From an uncultured Lachnospiraceae bacterium (GTDB lineage: Bacteria; Bacillota; Clostridia; Lachnospirales; Lachnospiraceae): DNA of 64,000 nucleotides. The first letter of the stretch is position 1, and each line of letters begins with the position of its first letter. Location of the stretch: the NCBI GenBank assembly GCA_947570615.1, contig CANOVJ010000004.1:60727-124726 (forward strand), written 5' to 3'. The translations under genes were made by a program, and so were the position numbers. Shown one piece after another: positions 16,905 through 26,400 of this stretch. The notes beneath the pieces were generated by a model. The model searched no databases and was not told the DNA's origin. It saw only the letters and a list, made by a program, of their open reading frames with translations.

Positions 16905-17429
16905 TCAGATATAATTCCGGGAGTACATCAGCTCCCTGGCAGTCTCGCCCGTTTTGGGGCAGGCTCTCGTCCCGGTATCGTCCTCCAGGGTAAGGCCGAG
17001 CCTTTCCATCAGCCGGTAGGAGGGGGTTCTAAAGTCGCAGTGGGCGATCAGCTTCCTGACCCGCAGCTGGCGGACGGCAAATTCCTCCACGGCCAGGGCG
17101 GCCTCGGCGGCATAGCCTTTCCCGTGGTAATCCCGATTCAGGATCCAGCCCAGCTCTCCCTTCGTTCTGTCCTCATTTAAATATATGGAAACGGCCCCGA
17201 TCTGCACACCCTCAAGGACGATGGCAAATTCAAAAAAGGCGGGGGCCTGCTTCTGCCACTCCTCTGCCGCCTGCGATAAAAATGCCAGGGTTTCCTCCCG
17301 GGTCTCGTTCGGCAGGTACAGCATATAGCGGGTCAGCTCCGGGTCGGAGGCATAAACATGAACAGTGTCCGCATCGCTGAGGGCAAGGGGACGCAGGGTC
17401 AGTCTTTCGGTTTGCAGGACAGTTTGCAT
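16905..17429 (-). CDS. GNAT acetyltransferase, RimJ/RimL-like
   Basis: Predicted to transfer an acetyl group from acetyl-CoA to an amine of a protein or small molecule; substrate unknown. The 174 residues begin TERLTLRPLALSDADTV, typical of the RimL-type branch, and contain the CoA-binding region LGWILNRDYHGKGYAAEA and the C-terminal SYRLMERLGL. I start at ATG 17429 because an AGGAGG site sits 7 bases upstream; another ATG at 17435 overlaps the previous stop as ATGA. Last gene of a three-gene minus-strand operon. Confidence 0.85.
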   Translation of the reverse strand: MQTVLQTERLTLRPLALSDADTVHVYASDPELTRYMLYLPNETREETLAFLSQAAEEWQKQAPAFFEFAIVLEGVQIGAVSIYLNEDRTKGELGWILNRDYHGKGYAAEAALAVEEFAVRQLRVRKLIAHCDFRTPSYRLMERLGLTLEDDTGTRACPKTGETARELMYSRNYI

Positions 17430-17431
17430 GA

Positions 17432-17959
17432 TCATTCCTCCTGATACAGATCGATATCGGTTTTGTACTCATCATCGATCAGGATACAGTTTCCATTATG
17501 CCTGTGGATCAGCTCTGCAACCTGTGCATTGTCTCTCAGGACGCTTTCCAGAGTGCAGTCCTCATCCTCCGGACGATTCTCAATGACACTTGCATATCGT
17601 TTTATGTCGTCAAAATGATTCCGGATATATTTTTCGCTCATGACCAGACAACAGTATCTGATGTGTTCCAGATATTCCCTGGTAAAGTCCTTTTCCCAGT
17701 CAAAGGGGATGTAGCACCCCTCGACGATGAGGTGCTGTCCGTTCTCGACGGCCGTCTTAATCATTTCACGGACAACGGGCCATAAGTATTGCGTCAGATC
17801 CTCCTCCCTGCTTACAGGGGTGAGATCCGTCTTTCCGCTGCGGATCAGGCCCATTTTCAGATGGTCTATGGATAAATACGGATAGCTGTACTTTTCCAGC
17901 AGTCGCTGGGCAAGAGCAGTCTTGCCGGTGTGCGATGCGCCTGCGATCAGGATAATCAT
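17432..17959 (-). CDS. small P-loop kinase-like protein
   Basis: A 175-residue ATP-binding protein with Walker A GASHTGKT near residues 7-14, a SIDHLKMGL segment that resembles the acceptor region of nucleoside or small-molecule kinases, and LIVEGCYIPF as a probable second strand. It resembles the zeta-toxin/adenylate-kinase-like fold used by various phosphotransferases, but the substrate is not evident. It overlaps both neighbours by about 4 bases, so its work may be linked to the two acetyltransferases, perhaps in small-molecule modification or resistance. That is inference only. Confidence 0.75.
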   Translation of the reverse strand: MIILIAGASHTGKTALAQRLLEKYSYPYLSIDHLKMGLIRSGKTDLTPVSREEDLTQYLWPVVREMIKTAVENGQHLIVEGCYIPFDWEKDFTREYLEHIRYCCLVMSEKYIRNHFDDIKRYASVIENRPEDEDCTLESVLRDNAQVAELIHRHNGNCILIDDEYKTDIDLYQEE

Positions 17960-18450
17960 CTTTTCGCTCCTCTTCGGATTTCGTAGTGAATTCTCTCCCC
18001 GGCGTAGGGGGAGATGGGTTCCTCGCTTCTTTCCACAAACTGAAAGCCCGCGCTCTCATAGGTGTGCCGGGCGGGAACGCAGATCTCATTTGTCCAGACG
18101 GTGATCCGCTCCGGTTCCCGGGCCTTTATGCGCCTGACAGCCTCCTGCATCTGGCGTCTGCCATATCCCTTCCCCTTGTGCCTGGTGGAGATGCAGTTGT
18201 GCCCCACCTCGATTGATTCAGGCATGTTTGTAGGATTCCAGGTCACAAAGCCCACAGGCTCTCCCTCCAGGACGGTCATAAATCCGCAGGACTCGGCGAT
18301 CCGGGGATTATCATAAAAGAAGTCGTCAAACTCCTGCCATTGTCTGTTCCAGCCGCGTTCGAACTGCGGCTCGAAGGAATAGCCGTCCCTCAAAAGCGCA
18401 GCGAGGGTCCCGCGGGGGAACTCCGTTATTTTTCTGAATTCGATATCCAT
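17956..18450 (-). CDS. GNAT acetyltransferase
   Basis: A 164-residue acetyltransferase with the CoA pyrophosphate-binding loop RHKGKGYGRRQM and the usual C-terminal 'RHTYESAGF' segment. Target unknown. It is the first gene of the GNAT/kinase/GNAT operon; its stop overlaps the kinase start as ATGA. The region ahead of the ATG shows no good ribosome site. Its divergent neighbour is the AraC-type regulator, 209 bases away, which could regulate the operon. Confidence 0.82.
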   Translation of the reverse strand: MDIEFRKITEFPRGTLAALLRDGYSFEPQFERGWNRQWQEFDDFFYDNPRIAESCGFMTVLEGEPVGFVTWNPTNMPESIEVGHNCISTRHKGKGYGRRQMQEAVRRIKAREPERITVWTNEICVPARHTYESAGFQFVERSEEPISPYAGERIHYEIRRGAKR

Positions 18451-18659
18451 TTTTATTACAATAAGCTGGCTCGCGAAGCGTGACAGCGTTTGTTGTCGTG
18501 CTCCTTTTCAGGCTTAACCTCCTTTTCTGCTTCTGATTATACCCGAGGCCGCGGGAAATGGCAAACATTGATTTCAGGGACAGAAGCGGATATACTTATA
18601 GATAAGTTACTGATCGAAAGACAGGCCCCTGGCGGGAACAGAGGAGGAAAAGATATCCG

Positions 18660-19529
18660 GTGGCAAACGAAACATTCTTTACAAATGAATCTTCCGTCAG
18701 ATCTGAGAGGATCCTCTACACGCCCTCGGACTTTGCGCGCACGTCCCTTCTGCATTTGCAGGAGGCGGGGAGCCTTGCGGCGACCAGGCCCCACACCAGC
18801 GCCCGGGAGAATCTGAACTCCTTTCTGTGCTTTGTGGTGGTGGACGGCTCAGGGGAGCTTATTTATAATAAGAAGCGATACGGGCTCGCCGCCGGGGATG
18901 TGGTTTTTATCGACTGTCACAGGCCCTATGCCCACCGGACGGAAAAAGATCTCTGGACCCTTAAGTGGTGCCATTTTTATGGGCCGGAGCTGCCCGCCGT
19001 TTATCATAAATATCAGGAGCGGGGCGGGGCGCCGGTATTCCATCCGGAGAGTGTCTCTGAAATTGTGCAGGCGCTCACAAAGCTGCAGCGGATTGCGGGC
19101 GCGCCGGATTATATCCGGGATATGCGGATCAATCAGGAGCTGAGCCGTCTTCTCACCCTGCTGATGTCCTACTCCTGGCACCCTGAGAACAGGACGGTCT
19201 CCAAAAAGCGGATGGAGCTGACGGCGGTCAGGGAATATCTGGATCAGCACTTTCGGGAGAAGATCTCGCTGCCGGAGCTGTCCCGTATGTTTTTCATCGA
19301 CAGATATTATCTCACAAAAATATTTAAGGAAGCCTACGGCATGACCATCATGTCCTATGTGTTTTCCGCGCGTATCACCAGGGCCAAAAATCTTCTGCGG
19401 TTTACGGATCTGTCCATAGAGCAGGTGGGGCTTGAATCGGGCATGCCGGATTCCAATTATTTTGCCCGCTGTTTTAAAAAGGCCGAGGGAATCACGCCCG
19501 GGGAGTACAGAAGGCTCTGGAAAAACTGA
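18660..19529 (+). CDS. AraC-family transcription regulator
   Basis: A 289-residue regulator. Residues about 20-170 look like a cupin-type ligand-binding domain (SFLCFVVVDGSGEL, AAGDVVFIDCHRPYAH); residues about 185-288 are the double helix-turn-helix of AraC proteins (LDQHFREKISLPELSRMFF, and GMPDSNYFARCFKKAEGITPGEYR). The cupin plus C-terminal helix-turn-helix layout usually means a sugar-responsive activator. The start is GTG at 18660, preceded by GGAGGAAAA. GDP-fucose synthase follows 118 bases downstream and the GNAT operon is divergent, so either may be its target. Confidence 0.88.
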   Translation: MANETFFTNESSVRSERILYTPSDFARTSLLHLQEAGSLAATRPHTSARENLNSFLCFVVVDGSGELIYNKKRYGLAAGDVVFIDCHRPYAHRTEKDLWTLKWCHFYGPELPAVYHKYQERGGAPVFHPESVSEIVQALTKLQRIAGAPDYIRDMRINQELSRLLTLLMSYSWHPENRTVSKKRMELTAVREYLDQHFREKISLPELSRMFFIDRYYLTKIFKEAYGMTIMSYVFSARITRAKNLLRFTDLSIEQVGLESGMPDSNYFARCFKKAEGITPGEYRRLWKN

Positions 19530-19647
19530 ATCAAAAAACCAATATTGTGCTAACAGGAGCGGGAATCTGACATTAAAAACGCCGGGAAATTTCTGTAAAA
19601 TCCTGTATGAAACAGAAAAAATATTACGCAGACATGGAGGTTTGGCT

Positions 19648-20592
19648 ATGATGGAAAAAAATGCGAAAATATATGTGGCTGGTCACCGGGGGATGGTGGG
19701 TTCCGCTATCATCCGCGAGCTGGAACGGCAGGGTTATACCAATATGATTACCCGCACCCACGCGGATCTGAATCTCTGCCGCCAGGAGGAGGTGGAGTCT
19801 TTCTTCGCGCAGGAAAAACCCGAGTACGTGTTCCTGGCGGCGGCGAAGGTGGGGGGCATCAATGCCAACCAGAGCGCGCTGGCCGATTTCATGTACGACA
19901 ATATGATCCTGGAGATGAATGTGATTCACGCCGCCTGGCAGAACGGCTGTAAAAAGCTGGAATTTCTGGGCTCCTCCTGCATTTACCCGCGCATGGCGCC
20001 CCAGCCCATGAAGGAGAGCGTCCTTCTGACCTCCGAGCTGGAGAAGACCAACGAGGCCTATGCCCTGGCCAAGATTTCCGGGCTGAAATACTGCGAGTTT
20101 TTAAACCGCCAGTACGGGACGGATTACATTTCCGTGATGCCTACCAATCTTTATGGGCCCAACGACAACTATCATCCCGACCACAGTCATGTGCTTCCCG
20201 CCCTGATCCGGCGTTTCCACGAGGCGAAGATGGAAGGGCAAAAGGAGGTGGTCTGCTGGGGGGACGGCTCGCCCCTGCGGGAGTTTCTGTATGTGGACGA
20301 CCTGGCGCAGCTGTGCGTGTTCCTTATGAACAACTACAGCGGCAATGAGACGGTCAATGCGGGCACCGGAAAGGAGCTGACCATCAGAGAGCTGGCGGAG
20401 CTGGTGGCCAGAGTGGTGGGCTTTGAGGGAGAGATCCGCTGGGATACGAGTAAGCCCAACGGGACGCCCAGAAAGCTTCTGGACGTGTCCAAAGCGGCAG
20501 GGCTCGGCTGGACGTATAAGACGGAGCTGGAGGACGGAATCCGTCTTTCCTATGAGGATTTTCTGAACAATCCCATGCGGGTGGAGAGATAA
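19648..20592 (+). CDS. fcl: GDP-L-fucose synthase
   Basis: Converts GDP-4-keto-6-deoxy-mannose to GDP-L-fucose by epimerisation and NADPH reduction, for surface glycans. The 314 residues match the family. The NADP-binding GHRGMVG is at 12-18; the catalytic tyrosine-lysine pair is Y138 and K142 in YALAK, after LGSSCIYPR. I start at ATG 19648, 8 bases after a GGAGG site; a longer in-frame reading back into the regulator gene is not convincing. The partner enzyme GDP-mannose 4,6-dehydratase is not in the window. Confidence 0.93.
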   Translation: MMEKNAKIYVAGHRGMVGSAIIRELERQGYTNMITRTHADLNLCRQEEVESFFAQEKPEYVFLAAAKVGGINANQSALADFMYDNMILEMNVIHAAWQNGCKKLEFLGSSCIYPRMAPQPMKESVLLTSELEKTNEAYALAKISGLKYCEFLNRQYGTDYISVMPTNLYGPNDNYHPDHSHVLPALIRRFHEAKMEGQKEVVCWGDGSPLREFLYVDDLAQLCVFLMNNYSGNETVNAGTGKELTIRELAELVARVVGFEGEIRWDTSKPNGTPRKLLDVSKAAGLGWTYKTELEDGIRLSYEDFLNNPMRVER

Positions 20593-20610
20593 AAGAAGAA
20601 GGTTTAAGGA

Positions 20611-20644
20611 CAGGGGCAGTTCGCACGGCGCGGACTGCCTGTTT
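20611..20644 (+). terminator. weak terminator after GDP-fucose synthase
   Basis: GGCAGT (20615-20620) pairs with ACTGCC (20634-20639), followed by TGTTT; the T tract is short. Confidence 0.45.
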
Positions 20645-20695
20645 AATATAAAGAACAATTCGCGGAAAATTTCGTCTGAAAGTCCCCCGCGCAGC

Positions 20696-20738
20696 TTGAC
20701 ATTTTCTGTCTATAGTTGTAGACTAAAAATGTCTACAA
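20696..20738 (+). promoter_or_regulatory. promoter with overlapping BlaI-type operator
   Basis: TTGACA (20696-20701), 17 bases, TAGACT (20719-20724). An 8-base-arm palindrome TTGTAGAC-N7-GTCTACAA (20716-20738) covers the -10, and an extra half-site AAGTAGAC follows at 20739-20746. The place and symmetry fit autorepression by the BlaI-type protein encoded next. Confidence 0.75.
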
Positions 20739-20761
20739 AAGTAGACCGGAAAGGAGTGCCA

Positions 20762-21133
20762 ATGGAGAAGAAAATAACAGTCTCCGACGCGGAGCTCGAA
20801 ATACTGGAGGTTCTCTGGGCCGCACAGGAGGCTTTGAGCGCCGCTGAGATCCGCAGCCGCCTGAGCGCAAACAAAAGCTGGGAGCGCACCACGGTTCTCA
20901 CGCTGATTCAGCGGCTTGTGAAAAAGGGCGTGGTATGTCAGGAAAAGCGGGAGGTCTATTATTACCGGCCCCGTATCAGGCGGGAGGAGTACGTGCAGGA
21001 GGAAACCAGAAACTTTGTGGATAAATTTTTCAGGGGAAGCTCACGGAATCTGGCGGCGGCGCTGGTGAGCAGCGAGGCGTTGACGCGGCAGGAGATCGAA
21101 GAGCTCCGGGATTTTTTCAATCAGAACTGTTGA
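20762..21133 (+). CDS. BlaI/MecI-family transcriptional repressor
   Basis: A 123-residue winged-helix repressor: ITVSDAELEILEVLW and ERTTVLTLIQRLVKKG carry the DNA-binding fold, and the C-terminal helices (NFVDKFFRGSSRNLAAALV) form the dimer region. In BlaI/MecI systems the repressor is removed when a membrane M56 peptidase senses a cue; such a peptidase is encoded 16 bases downstream. The start ATG at 20762 has an AAAGGAG site; upstream in-frame starts lie in the promoter. The palindrome over its own promoter suggests autoregulation. No beta-lactamase gene is adjacent. Confidence 0.9.
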   Translation: MEKKITVSDAELEILEVLWAAQEALSAAEIRSRLSANKSWERTTVLTLIQRLVKKGVVCQEKREVYYYRPRIRREEYVQEETRNFVDKFFRGSSRNLAAALVSSEALTRQEIEELRDFFNQNC

Positions 21134-21149
21134 AGGGAGCGGAGGAAAC

Positions 21150-23267
21150 ATGAGACAATTATTTTTGTGCGTCCTGTCATTGTCCCTGTCGGGCGCTCTG
21201 ACGGGGCTGGTAATTCTGCTTCTGCGTCCGCTTACGGGAAAATGCTTTTCCAGAAGGTGGAGCTACTATATCTGGCTTGTGCTGATCGTCAGGCTCATCC
21301 TGCCGGTCCATTTTGAGACAGGAGTGGGAGAATGGCTTTCTGTTGGGGTGACAGAGCAGGAGCGGATTTCGGATTCCCTTTTGCAGGCAGAGGAGGTGTC
21401 TTCCATGTCTGCAGCAGCCGCAGACGTGGAAGATGCCTCCGCAGGCCAGGCCGCAAATCCGGCGGAACAGACCGCATTACCACACCGGCCGCGGGTGAAG
21501 GCGGAAGGAGCCGTTGTCCATCCTTTGTATGCAGGAGACGCTGCTCTGTCGGCGGTCTGTGTGATCTGGCTGGTTGGAGCCGCTCTCTCCCTGACCGTAA
21601 AGATGATGAATTACCGGAATTTTAACCGGCGGATCCGGAAGGACAGTCAGGAGGTGACGGATGCGGGAATACACCTTCAGATGCAGGAGCTGTGCCGCAG
21701 ACTCTCCCTGAAAAGAACGCCTGCCCTGTGTGAGAGCGCCTCTGTATCCAGCCCCCTGACGGTCGGGCCTGTAAGGCCCGTCATTGTCCTTCCCCTTCGG
21801 GAGGAGGATCCGAAACGCCGGATCCTGATTCTCCACCACGAGCTGATCCATGTAAAGCGCAGGGATCTCTGGTACAAATGGCTGTATCAGCTTCTGCTCT
21901 GTATTCACTGGTTTAATCCGGTTGTTTATCTGGCGGGGAGGGCGTTTAACAGAGACTGCGAGCTTTCCTGTGACGAGGCGGTGCTGGGGCTTCTCACCCG
22001 GGAGGGTAAGCGGGCGTACGGTAATCTTCTGATCAATACGGCGGAGAGGGATATGGGGATGGATAAAAATATGTTTTCGACCACCCTTCTGGAGAGGAAG
22101 GGGGATCTGAAGGAGCGGCTTAAGGGGATCCTTCGGTACAAAAAACAGGGCAGAAGCAGAGCGGCGGTCTCCCTCTGCGCCGCTCTGGCGGTGGCGCTTT
22201 TTTCCGCCTGCGGCAGCGTGCAGGCAGGGCCGCAGGCCATGCCCCTTCAGATCGCGGAAAAGAGCACGCCGGAGAAGGCCGGAACGGATGCCTGTGCTTC
22301 TGCGGACGAGGTCTCCTCGTTCGGGGAGGATTCCGCATGGACTTCCTTCTGGGGGAAGCTCCTTGACCGGGTTTTCGACTATGATGTGGACGATTTCCTG
22401 AAAACGCGCATGGCAGTCAGTCACGGGGGAAAGGCCTGGAAGGCTTATGATGACGATACGCTCCTGGCGGGGAAGGATATAAGCGGCCAGCGCAGCGCCT
22501 TCATCTATTCGGGAGGCAGCCGGGGAGTGACCTGCTCCGGCCTGCTTCTGAACGGTTCGGAGACCATCCTGATCGAGAAGGTTCAGGAGGAGTCGGAATT
22601 GCAGATCGACATCGCCTTTGAGCTTCTGGAGGGACGGTTTAAGATCATATATGTGAGTCCGGACGGGGAGGTAGAGACCCTCAACGAGACGGGGGAGAGC
22701 ACATCCCGGACCATCGGCCTGAAGGAAGGCAGGAATGTGATCAAGATGGTGGGACAGGGCGGTAAGCTCAAAGCCCTGGAGATCCGCTTTGACAGAACGC
22801 AGGCGGGCAGCGCGGGAGCCGTTTACTATTCCGAGGCGGAGGAGTACGGGGATCTGGTTCTGGAGGAGATCGCAAAGGAGGGACAGGCGGATAAGAAAGC
22901 GCTCCTGGCGGCGCTCCCTTATATGGAGGCGGAAAAGGTCAGCCAGGTTCTGGGCGCGCTGCTGGAGAACGGGATTGCTCTGGACGGGCAGGAGCTCAGC
23001 GACTTTCTGATCTACTCCGACGCCCGCACGTCCGGTCAGTACCTGGCAGAGGCTGTGAGGGACGGAAAATACACATTTACGGATGAAGATGCTCTCGAGG
23101 ATGTGATCATCTACCTGGACGAGGAGAAAGCCTGCGAGCTTCTCCTTGCCCTGACAGATACAGGAACCACCCTCACCTGGTCTCAGTTCTCGAGGATCGC
23201 CCCTTACCTGAGCGAGGAGACCATCCGGAAAATCGACGAAAGACTCTGGCAGAATCAGAATAAATGA
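21150..23267 (+). CDS. M56-family membrane metallopeptidase (BlaR1-like) with an unfamiliar C-terminal region
   Basis: A 705-residue partner of the BlaI-type repressor. The N-terminal half has membrane helices (about residues 5-25, 35-50, 130-150) and a cytoplasmic zinc-peptidase site HELIH at 230-234 with the later SCDEAVLG segment, as in BlaR1/MecR1. A further hydrophobic segment at about 330-350 ends in a cysteine. The extracellular part is not a penicillin-binding domain: no SxxK/SxN/KTG set is visible. Instead there is a probable beta-sandwich (about 420-550) and a helical region (about 560-700). It therefore probably senses something other than beta-lactams. The signal is unknown. Confidence 0.85.
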   Translation: MRQLFLCVLSLSLSGALTGLVILLLRPLTGKCFSRRWSYYIWLVLIVRLILPVHFETGVGEWLSVGVTEQERISDSLLQAEEVSSMSAAAADVEDASAGQAANPAEQTALPHRPRVKAEGAVVHPLYAGDAALSAVCVIWLVGAALSLTVKMMNYRNFNRRIRKDSQEVTDAGIHLQMQELCRRLSLKRTPALCESASVSSPLTVGPVRPVIVLPLREEDPKRRILILHHELIHVKRRDLWYKWLYQLLLCIHWFNPVVYLAGRAFNRDCELSCDEAVLGLLTREGKRAYGNLLINTAERDMGMDKNMFSTTLLERKGDLKERLKGILRYKKQGRSRAAVSLCAALAVALFSACGSVQAGPQAMPLQIAEKSTPEKAGTDACASADEVSSFGEDSAWTSFWGKLLDRVFDYDVDDFLKTRMAVSHGGKAWKAYDDDTLLAGKDISGQRSAFIYSGGSRGVTCSGLLLNGSETILIEKVQEESELQIDIAFELLEGRFKIIYVSPDGEVETLNETGESTSRTIGLKEGRNVIKMVGQGGKLKALEIRFDRTQAGSAGAVYYSEAEEYGDLVLEEIAKEGQADKKALLAALPYMEAEKVSQVLGALLENGIALDGQELSDFLIYSDARTSGQYLAEAVRDGKYTFTDEDALEDVIIYLDEEKACELLLALTDTGTTLTWSQFSRIAPYLSEETIRKIDERLWQNQNK

Positions 23268-23275
23268 CAAAACAC

Positions 23276-23322
23276 AGCCCGGAGAGCGGCGGCAAAGAAT
23301 TGCCCGCTCTCCGGGCTTTTTG
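23276..23322 (+). terminator. strong intrinsic terminator
   Basis: Stem AGCCCGGAGAGCGG / CCGCTCTCCGGGCT (14 pairs) followed by TTTT. It closes the repressor-peptidase operon. Confidence 0.9.
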
Positions 23323-23471
23323 TCTGCGTTTTTCCAAAGCGGCAATTTCCCGCTGGCAAACCCCCTTCTTTTTTGTTATGATAAGACCAGACACTGCAAA
23401 AGACATCCGGAGACAGCCGCAGCGGTTCCCGCCCGGGCCGGCTGCGGATGCCTGAGAAGGAGGCAAACCAC

Positions 23472-26400
23472 ATGGCATTTACCCATCTGCACGTCCACAC
23501 GGAATACAGTCTGCTGGACGGTTCCAATAAAATCACAGAGTATGTCAGACGAGTAAAGGAGCTGGGAATGGACAGCGCCGCCATCACGGATCACGGCGTG
23601 ATGTACGGCGTGATCGATTTTTATAAGGAATGTAAGGCCCAGGGGATCCGGCCCGTCCTGGGGTGCGAGGTCTATGTGGCCCCCAACTCCCGCTTTGACA
23701 AGGAGCTCACCGGCGGGGAGGACCGGTATTACCATCTGGTGCTGCTGGCGGAAAACAATACAGGATATGACAATCTGATGCGTATCGTCAGCCGGGGCTT
23801 TACGGAAGGATATTATTACAGGCCCAGGGTGGACATGGAGATCCTGAACGAATTCCACGAGGGAATCATCGCCCTCTCCGCCTGTCTGGCCGGGGAGGTG
23901 CAACGCTACATCCAGAAGGGCCTTGTGGAGGAGGCGAAGAAGTCCGCCCTGAAATACGCAGACTGCTTCGGGGAGGGAAACTTTTTCCTGGAGATGCAGG
24001 ATCACGGTCTGCCGGAGCAGAGGATGGTGAACACCACGCTGATGCAGATGAGTAAGGAGCTGGACATTCCTCTGGTGGTGACCAACGACGTACACTATAC
24101 CACTGCGGATGATGTGAAGCCCCACGATATCCTGCTCTGCATCCAGACCGGAAAGAAGCTTGCGGACGAGGACAGGATGCGCTATGAGGGCGGACAGTAT
24201 TATGTCAAGAGCGAGGAGGAGATGAAGGGACTCTTTCCCTATGCCTGGGAGGCGGTGGAGAACACACAGCGGATCGCGGACAGGTGTAACGTGGAGATCG
24301 AGTTCGGGGTGACCAAGCTCCCGCACTTCGAGGTACCCAGGGGGTACGACTCCTGGAGCTACTTAAATAAACTCTGTGACGACGGGCTTAAGGAACGGTA
24401 CGGGAAAAAAGTGCAGGGCCCGGACGGCGGGGAGGAGTTCGTGCTGGAGGAGGACACCCCCGCCGAAGATACAGGGCAGACCCTGCGACAGCGTCTTGCC
24501 TATGAGCTGGGGGTAATCCGCGACATGGGGTACGTGGATTACTTTCTGATCGTCTGGGATTTCATCAATTATGCCAAATCCAACGGAATCATGGTGGGGC
24601 CGGGGCGGGGCTCGGCGGCCGGGAGCATCGTATCCTATACCCTGAAGATCACCAATATCGATCCCATCCGATATAATCTGGTGTTTGAGCGTTTCCTGAA
24701 TCCGGAGCGGATTTCCATGCCGGATATCGATATTGACTTCTGCTACGAAAGGCGGCAGGAGGTGATCGACTATGTGAGCCGGAAATATGGTTCCGATAAG
24801 GTGGTACAGATCGTCACCTTCGGTACGCTGGCTGCCAGGGGCGTGATCCGGGACGTGGGAAGGGTGATGGATCTGCCCTATGCCTTTGTGGACTCTCTGG
24901 CCAAGATGATCCCCAGGATTCCCAACGTGCTGAACATCACCATCGACCAGGCGCTGAAGGCCAATCCCGAGTTGCGCAAAATGTATGAGACGGATCCCCA
25001 GGTGAAGGAGCTGATCGATATGAGCAAGCGGCTGGAGGGGCTGCCCAGGCATACCTCCATGCACGCGGCGGGGGTTGTGATCTGCCCCAGGGCGGCGGAG
25101 ACGCTGGTTCCGCTCTCAAGGGGAGCGGACGGCTCCATCACTACACAGTTTATCATGACGACCATTGAGGAACTGGGGCTGCTCAAGATGGACTTTCTGG
25201 GGCTTCGGACGCTGACCGTGCTGCGGGATACGGTGGAGCTGGTGGAGAAGGATAAGGGCGTGCATCTCGATCTCGACCATCTGGATTTCAACGATAAAAA
25301 GGTGCTTTCATCCATTGGCTCCGGCAGGACGGACGGTGTGTTCCAGCTTGAAAGCGGAGGGATGAAAAGCTTTATGAAGGAACTAAAGCCCCAGACCCTG
25401 GAGGATGTCATTGCAGGGATCGCCCTCTACCGTCCCGGACCCATGGACTTTATTCCCAAGTATGTGAATGGTAAAAACAATATGGGAGACACCACCTATG
25501 TCTGCCCCCAGCTGGAGCCCATCCTGTCCAACACCTACGGCTGTATCGTCTATCAGGAGCAGGTGATGCAGATCGTGCGGGATCTGGGCGGCTACAGCCT
25601 TGGCCGGAGCGATCTGGTGCGCCGCGCCATGAGTAAGAAAAAACAGGCGGTGATGGCGAAAGAGCGGGCGAATTTTATCTATGGAAATCAGGAGGAGGGG
25701 GTGCCGGGGTGTATCGCGAACGGTATTTCCGAGCAGGCGGCCTCCCGGATCTTTGACGATATGATGGACTTTGCCAAGTACGCTTTCCCCAAGGCCCACT
25801 CCGTCTGCTATGCGGTGGTGGCCTACCAGACCGCTTATCTGAAATACTATTATCCGGTGGAGTTCATGGCCGCCCTCATGACCTCCGTGATCGACAATCC
25901 CAGAAAGGTGGCGGAGTATATTATGGTCTGCCGGGGCATGGGAATCACCATCCTGCCCCCGGATATCAACGAGGGGGAGAGGGGCTTTTCCGTGCGGGGG
26001 GATTCCATCCGCTATGCCCTCACCGCCATCAAGAGCATCGGTCGTCCTGTGATCGACGCCGTGGTGGAGGAGAGGCAGGCCAGAGGGCCCTACACGAACC
26101 TGAAGGACTTTATCACGAGACTGGCGGAGAAGGAGATCAACAAAAAGACCATCGAGAACTTTATCAAGGCAGGGGCCTTCGACAGCCTTCCCGGAACCCG
26201 CAAGCAGTTCATGAGCGCCTATGTGCAGATCATGGAGGGGATTGTCCACGACAAAAAGAACAACATGGCTGGACAGATGAGCCTGTTCGATATCGTGGAC
26301 GAGGAGCAGAAGCAGGAATTCGACGTAAGGCTTCCCGATGTGGGAGAGTATTCCAAAGAGATGATGCTGGCCTTTGAGAAGGAGGTGCTGGGCATCTATG

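Noticed and set aside
19432-19647. N-terminal extension of GDP-fucose synthase into the AraC gene
   Set aside because: The 72 extra residues do not look like the family, and a well-spaced GGAGG site supports the ATG at 19648.
21477-23345. 622-codon open frame on the minus strand opposite the M56 peptidase gene
   Set aside because: Same antisense-shadow pattern; it also runs through the strong terminator at 23276-23322.
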